From assembly GCA_964556425.1 (NCBI GenBank), contig CAZKWC010000085.1, positions 1 to 11,074 on the forward strand: 11,074 nucleotides of DNA. The letters are read 5' to 3'. The notes beneath the pieces are model-generated. The model worked only from the letters and a program-made list of their open reading frames with translations, did no database searches and was not told the origin of the DNA. This DNA is from JALQUL01 sp964556425. GTDB lineage: Bacteria; Pseudomonadota; Gammaproteobacteria; Burkholderiales; Burkholderiaceae_C. The position numbers and the translations under genes were made by a program. Position 1 is the first letter of the stretch, and every line of letters starts with the position of its first letter. This document shows, piece after piece, positions 7,768-11,074 of this stretch.

Positions 7768-9408
7768 ATGGACTTTAAACTTAGCACCTTAGACTTTGCG
7801 CAAGCTGCAAAATTTTCATCAGACGCACTTATAGTGTTAATTACTCCCGACACCGCATGGTCTGCCGACCCTATTTCTAGTTTAGCGCAACAGGCCCTTT
7901 CTGACAAAGATCTTGACCACAATAGCAATACTTGTTTAAATATTTACAAGGCAAATGGCATTTCTTCCAAAAGATTAATTTTGGTGAGTCTCTCGCAAGC
8001 TACTCCCGCTCAAGTTAAAAAAGCAATTTTGACTGGCGTACAAAGTATTAAATCGACTAAGCCGCAAAAAGTAACAGTAGTATTAGCAGGACTAAGCCCA
8101 CTTTCTTCTGGCCTGATTGAAGCGGCCGTATTGGCTTGCGCCGATGCCACTTATGTTTACACGACTAGTAAATCAAAGCAAGGGCAAGCGGGTCGCACCT
8201 TGCGTGAAGTGCAAATTGCAGTTGCCAAATCAGACCTATCTTTAGCTACAACCGAGCTCGCTTATGCAAAAGCCACCGTTGTTGGCGTAGAGCTTGCAAA
8301 AGAGTGGGGTAATCGTCCTGGTAATTATGCAACTCCCTCCGACTTAGCCACAGTGGCCAAAATATTAGGTAAAGCCAAAAACATACAGACCGAAGTATTA
8401 GGTCCAAAAGAAGTCGCTACTCTTGGCATGGGCTCTTTTATGGCAGTTGCACAGGGCTCTGCACAACCTTTACGTTTTATCGTAATGCGTTATACGGGTG
8501 CGGCTAAAACTGTTGCGCCTACTGTATTGGTAGGTAAAGGTATTACTTTCGATTCTGGCGGTATTTCATTAAAGCCAGGTCCAGAAATGGACGAAATGAA
8601 GTTTGACATGTGCGGTGCCGCTAGTGTGCTGGGTGTTTTTAAAGCCCTCGCAGAAAGTCAACCCAATATCAACGTTGTAGGTTTAATTCCTACTTGCGAA
8701 AACCTACCAGGCCCTAATGCATTAAAACCAGGTGATGTCATTACCGCCATGGATGGGCAAACCATTGAAGTATTGAATACCGACGCAGAAGGTCGCCTTA
8801 TCTTATGTGATGCCTTGGTTTATGCGCAACGTTTTAATCCTAAAGTCGTTATCGATATAGCCACTCTTACGGGTGCCTGTGTCATTGCCTTAGGGGGTGT
8901 TCGTAGTGGTTTATTTACTAACCATGATCAGCTCGCGTTTGACTTAAACAAAGCCGGTGATGTTAGTGGTGACCTATGCTGGCGTATGCCTTTAGATGAG
9001 GAATATGCAGTGGGCATGAAATCTAACTTCGCAGATGTGGCCAATATCGCAGGCCGTGCAGCGGGCTCTATTACAGCGGCTAAATTTTTACAGCGTTTTA
9101 CCGCCAAAATGCCATGGGCCCATTTAGATATTGCTGGCTCTGCATGGAAGTCAGGTGCTGAAAAAGGTTCTACAGGTAGGCCAGTGCCCTTATTGATGAA
9201 ATACTTAACTTCATCATTAACAGAGCAGTACGACATGCCAGATGCCACTAATAAAGCCAGTGCAAAACCAGTAGCTCAAGCTAGAAAACCGAGTGTTAAA
9301 ACCACTACCAAAGCTAAAACGGCAGCTAAAACCACTAAAAGTAATACTTTAGGTGCAGGAGCAAAAAAAGTAGCCTCTAAAAAAGTTAGTACGGTTCAAT
9401 CAGAATAA
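7768..9408 (+). CDS. pepA: Leucyl aminopeptidase (M17) with a basic C-terminal tail
   Basis: PepA is a hexameric, two-metal cytoplasmic aminopeptidase that removes N-terminal residues, notably leucine; E. coli PepA is also a DNA-binding cofactor in XerCD recombination and carAB control. The N-terminal macro-like domain spans about 1-165 and the catalytic domain about 170-485. Metal and catalytic residues are all present at a constant offset from E. coli: K257 and D262 in VGKGITFDSGG, K269, D280, and D339, E341, R343 in the signature NTDAEGRL (337-344). The protein is 546 aa against 503 in E. coli: after the conserved RPVPLLMKYL (471-480) comes a tail of about 61 residues (486-546) rich in K, A, T and S with 12 lysines. 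The frame is unbroken, so the tail is real coding sequence. The start matches the family N-terminus but lacks a clear Shine-Dalgarno. holC begins 2 bp after the stop. Confidence 0.96.
   Translation: MDFKLSTLDFAQAAKFSSDALIVLITPDTAWSADPISSLAQQALSDKDLDHNSNTCLNIYKANGISSKRLILVSLSQATPAQVKKAILTGVQSIKSTKPQKVTVVLAGLSPLSSGLIEAAVLACADATYVYTTSKSKQGQAGRTLREVQIAVAKSDLSLATTELAYAKATVVGVELAKEWGNRPGNYATPSDLATVAKILGKAKNIQTEVLGPKEVATLGMGSFMAVAQGSAQPLRFIVMRYTGAAKTVAPTVLVGKGITFDSGGISLKPGPEMDEMKFDMCGAASVLGVFKALAESQPNINVVGLIPTCENLPGPNALKPGDVITAMDGQTIEVLNTDAEGRLILCDALVYAQRFNPKVVIDIATLTGACVIALGGVRSGLFTNHDQLAFDLNKAGDVSGDLCWRMPLDEEYAVGMKSNFADVANIAGRAAGSITAAKFLQRFTAKMPWAHLDIAGSAWKSGAEKGSTGRPVPLLMKYLTSSLTEQYDMPDATNKASAKPVAQARKPSVKTTTKAKTAAKTTKSNTLGAGAKKVASKKVSTVQSE
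9297..9337 (+). repeat. pepA: Short direct repeats inside the pepA tail
   Basis: The 11-mer TAAAACCACTA occurs at 9297-9307 and again at 9327-9337, exactly 30 bases (ten codons) apart, and GCTAAAAC occurs at 9313-9320 and 9325-9332. Spacings that are multiples of three fit growth of the lysine-rich tail by in-frame duplication or slippage. They may also only reflect a low-complexity coding region built from few codons. Confidence 0.6.
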
Positions 9409-9410
9409 GC

Positions 9411-9836
9411 ATGACTAAAGTTGATTTCCATTTAAATGTGGCTCATAAAATAAAATACGCAAGTAAGATTATTCAAAAAGCCAGAGCACAAAATTTAAAA
9501 GTTCTGGTGTTAGCCGCAACACCAGAACTTCGTCAGCTCGACCATTTTTTGTGGTCTGAGCCTGCCGATGGATTTGCACCACATTGTTTAAGTAATGCAC
9601 CACTAACTACCTTACAACGCACTGATGTGATTCTTACTGAGTTAGTCACAATTGAACAACACACAAAAAGTGATGTATTACTCAATCTAAGTACCCAAGT
9701 GACTGAAAATTATGAACAATTTCATAGAGTTATTGAAATTGTTTCACAGCAAGAAGAAGATTTACAGTTGGCTAGAAAGCGCTGGTCTTTTTACAAATCG
9801 AAAGGTCTTATATTGGAGTTGCACAATAGATTGTAA
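9411..9836 (+). CDS. holC: DNA polymerase III chi subunit
   Basis: Chi is the accessory clamp-loader subunit that, with psi, links the replicase to single-strand binding protein. The 141-residue product has the family landmarks: a start with DFHLN (5-9), the basic stretch KARAQNLKVLVLA (23-35), LDHFLW (43-48), FAPH (55-58), a VLLNLS strand (89-94) and the late HRVIEIVS (105-112) followed by ARKRWSFYKSKG (121-132). The length is close to the 147 aa of E. coli HolC. It starts 2 bp after pepA and is surely co-transcribed with it; the same pepA-holC order occurs in E. coli, where valS follows, but here valS is absent and a transporter gene follows instead. Sequence conservation of chi is low, so the call rests on motifs and on gene order together. 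Confidence 0.92.
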   Translation: MTKVDFHLNVAHKIKYASKIIQKARAQNLKVLVLAATPELRQLDHFLWSEPADGFAPHCLSNAPLTTLQRTDVILTELVTIEQHTKSDVLLNLSTQVTENYEQFHRVIEIVSQQEEDLQLARKRWSFYKSKGLILELHNRL

Positions 9837-9980
9837 AAAAACGACTAAACTCGGCATCACGTCATGCATCATTCGCATGATTAGTATGTTCCCTAGGTAA
9901 AATCTGTCTTTTTTAGGGTATCGTATCGTTTGTTGAGGCCTTAGGCTTCTCAACTTATTTTTATTAATTTTGGAGTTCTT
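9837..9980 (+). promoter_or_regulatory. holC-livK intergenic region with several hairpins
   Basis: This 144-base gap must end the pepA-holC transcript and start that of the binding-protein gene. Three dyads line up: TCATGC/GCATGA (9862-9867 with 9875-9880), CCCTA/TAGGG (9891-9895 with 9914-9918) and TTGAG-GCC/GGC-CTCAA (9933-9953). A TAAAAT at 9898-9903 is the best -10 candidate, but no good -35 stands at the right distance. The ribosome binding site GGAG is at 9972-9975. No small ORF or RNA gene was recognised here. Confidence 0.5.
9933..9970 (+). terminator. Terminator-like hairpin just before livK
   Basis: TTGAGGCC (9933-9940) pairs with GGC (9944-9946) and CTCAA (9949-9953), giving eight pairs with a two-base bulge and a TTA loop, followed by a T-rich run to 9970. 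It looks like an intrinsic terminator, yet it ends only about ten bases before the livK start codon, leaving no room for a promoter downstream. It is either the holC terminator read through in part, or a leader structure of livK that could attenuate transcription or protect the mRNA. Confidence 0.4.
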
Positions 9981-11074
9981 ATGCAAATGAAGCTAAAACT
10001 TACAGTTGCCGCATCTATCGCCGCTTTTGCAGGCATGGTTGCTGCTCAAGATATGGTTGTTAAAATTGGCCACGTTGGTCCTACATCTGGTGGCATCGCT
10101 CACTTGGGTAAAGATAACGAAAACGGCGCACGTTTAGCTATTGAAGAACTCAATGCTAAAGGCGTTGTAATCGGCGGCAAAAAAGTTAAATTGGAATTGG
10201 TAGCTGAAGATGATGCAGGCGATCCAAAACAAGGTACTGCTGTTGCTCAAAAATTGGCTGACATGAAAGTTGCCGGTGTTATCGGTCACTTGAATTCTGG
10301 TACAACTATTCCAGCATCCAAAATTTACAGCGATGCAGGTATTCCACAAATTTCTCCTTCTGCTACTAACCCAAAATACACACGTAACGGTTACAAAACA
10401 GCGTTCCGCGTTGTTGCTGACGACGTTCAATTAGGTGGTACTTTAGGCCGTTACGCTGTTGATACACTCAAAGGTAAATCAATTGCTGTTATCGACGACC
10501 GTACAGCTTATGGTCAAGGCGTTGCAGACGAATTCGAAAAAGCAGTTAAAGCTAAAGGCGGCAAAATTGTTGGTCGTGAGTTCACAACCGACAAATCTAC
10601 TGACTTCGCACCAATCTTGACAACACTCAAAGGTAAAAAACCTGACGTCGTGTTCTTCGGTGGTATGGACGCAGTTGCAGGCCCAATGATTCGCCAAATG
10701 AAGAGCCTTGGCATTTCTGCTAAGTTCATGGGCGGCGACGGCATCTGTTCAAGCGAATTGGCTAAATTGGCTGGTGACGCAATGGTTGACGGTCAAGTAG
10801 TTTGTGCTGAAGCTGGCGGTGTTGACGGCGACGGCAAAAAAGACATGGAAGCTTTCAATGCAAAATTCAAAGCTAAATTTGGCGCTGAAGTTCAAGTTTA
10901 CGCTCCATACGTTTATGACGCTACCAACGTAATGGTTAAAGCCATGGTTGATGCTAAGTCTGCTGACCCAGCAAAATACCTCCCAGTATTGGCTAAAATC
11001 CAATACAAAGGTGTTACTGGTAACATCAGCTTTGACAACAAAGGCGACATCAAAAACGGCGCTTTGACTTTGTA
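9981..11074 (+). CDS. livK: Branched-chain amino acid ABC transporter, periplasmic binding protein (partial)
   Basis: The frame is open from ATG 9981 to the window edge (364 codons plus two bases), so the C-terminus is missing, probably only a short piece. The N-terminus is a signal peptide: basic MQMKLK, a hydrophobic core, and VAA with likely cleavage after A22. The mature part is a type I periplasmic binding protein of the Liv/LivJ family: KIGHVGPTSGG near its start, ligand-loop HLNSGTTIPAS with S106, T108 and T109, DDRTAYGQG in the hinge region, FFGGMDA and YVYDAT in the second lobe. C256 and C275 could form a disulfide. It should bind leucine, isoleucine, valine or another amino acid and deliver it to a LivHMGF permease, presumably encoded beyond the edge. 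GGAG five bases upstream supports ATG 9981 over the in-frame ATG 9987. Leucine codons are mostly TTG/CTC rather than the TTA common in polA, suggesting strong expression. The exact ligand cannot be told. Confidence 0.93.
   Translation, partial: MQMKLKLTVAASIAAFAGMVAAQDMVVKIGHVGPTSGGIAHLGKDNENGARLAIEELNAKGVVIGGKKVKLELVAEDDAGDPKQGTAVAQKLADMKVAGVIGHLNSGTTIPASKIYSDAGIPQISPSATNPKYTRNGYKTAFRVVADDVQLGGTLGRYAVDTLKGKSIAVIDDRTAYGQGVADEFEKAVKAKGGKIVGREFTTDKSTDFAPILTTLKGKKPDVVFFGGMDAVAGPMIRQMKSLGISAKFMGGDGICSSELAKLAGDAMVDGQVVCAEAGGVDGDGKKDMEAFNAKFKAKFGAEVQVYAPYVYDATNVMVKAMVDAKSADPAKYLPVLAKIQYKGVTGNISFDNKGDIKNGALTL

Noticed and set aside
8928..9248. Minus-strand open frame of 106 codons inside pepA
   Set aside because: It is antisense to the conserved catalytic domain of PepA and has no start signal or family resemblance.
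9223..9408. PepA tail as a frameshift artefact
   Set aside because: The frame continues without break from the catalytic domain, the composition is consistently K/A/T/S, and the stop sits 2 bp before holC as expected for a coupled operon. A true extension is the better reading.
9712..9986. Small open frames on both strands (9712-9900 plus, 9762-9986 minus) spanning the holC end and the intergenic gap
   Set aside because: Both run into the holC coding region in another frame and give no recognisable protein; the minus one would also cross the livK start.
10134..11003. Several minus-strand open frames opposite the livK-like gene
   Set aside because: They overlap one another and a full-length, clearly recognisable binding protein. 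They arise because the sense gene uses few TTA, TCA and CTA codons.
1..11074. Previously undescribed system, CRISPR array, mobile element or RNA gene
   Set aside because: All long frames belong to known housekeeping families, no regularly spaced repeats or terminal inverted repeats with a transposase were seen, and no tRNA- or rRNA-like stretch was recognised.

Overview
The window is an ordinary, densely packed piece of bacterial chromosome with eight complete protein genes and one gene cut by the right edge. The proteins (CysB-type regulator, small CbiX chelatase, LptFG pair, PepA-HolC pair, Liv-type binding protein with a VGPTSGG start) look most like Betaproteobacteria. The AT-rich base composition suggests a low-GC member of Burkholderiales, such as the Polynucleobacter-type freshwater lineages. 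That taxonomic placement is inference from protein style, not from a search.

Layout. On the plus strand, DNA polymerase I (polA, 12-2915) fills the first quarter. It ends 3 bp from the stop of a minus-strand cluster of five genes reading leftward from 7681: lptF, lptG, cbiX, cysB and a YbdL-type aminotransferase. The junctions in this cluster are a 4-bp overlap and gaps of 18, 1 and 11 bp, so it is almost certainly one transcript. An 86-bp divergent intergenic region (7682-7767) with a perfect 15-bp palindrome separates lptF from pepA on the plus strand. pepA is followed after 2 bp by holC. A 144-bp hairpin-rich gap then precedes the start of a periplasmic branched-chain amino acid binding protein (livK-like, 9981 to the edge).

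How the genes fit together. lptF and lptG encode the two membrane subunits of the lipopolysaccharide exporter. The three genes behind them share a sulfur theme: CbiX can insert iron into sirohydrochlorin to make the siroheme of sulfite reductase, CysB senses sulfur status, and YbdL-type aminotransferases prefer methionine. PolA and HolC (chi subunit of DNA polymerase III) are replication and repair proteins. PepA is an aminopeptidase that in E. coli also binds DNA. The last gene probably opens a Liv-type amino acid ABC transporter operon.

I found no mobile element, CRISPR array, RNA gene, toxin-antitoxin pair or recognisable new system. The observations most worth checking are a 61-residue lysine-rich tail on PepA, the palindrome in the lptF/pepA divergent region, a strong stem-loop at the polA/ybdL convergent junction, a possible sliding-clamp motif in the PolA linker, and a structured leader before the binding-protein gene.
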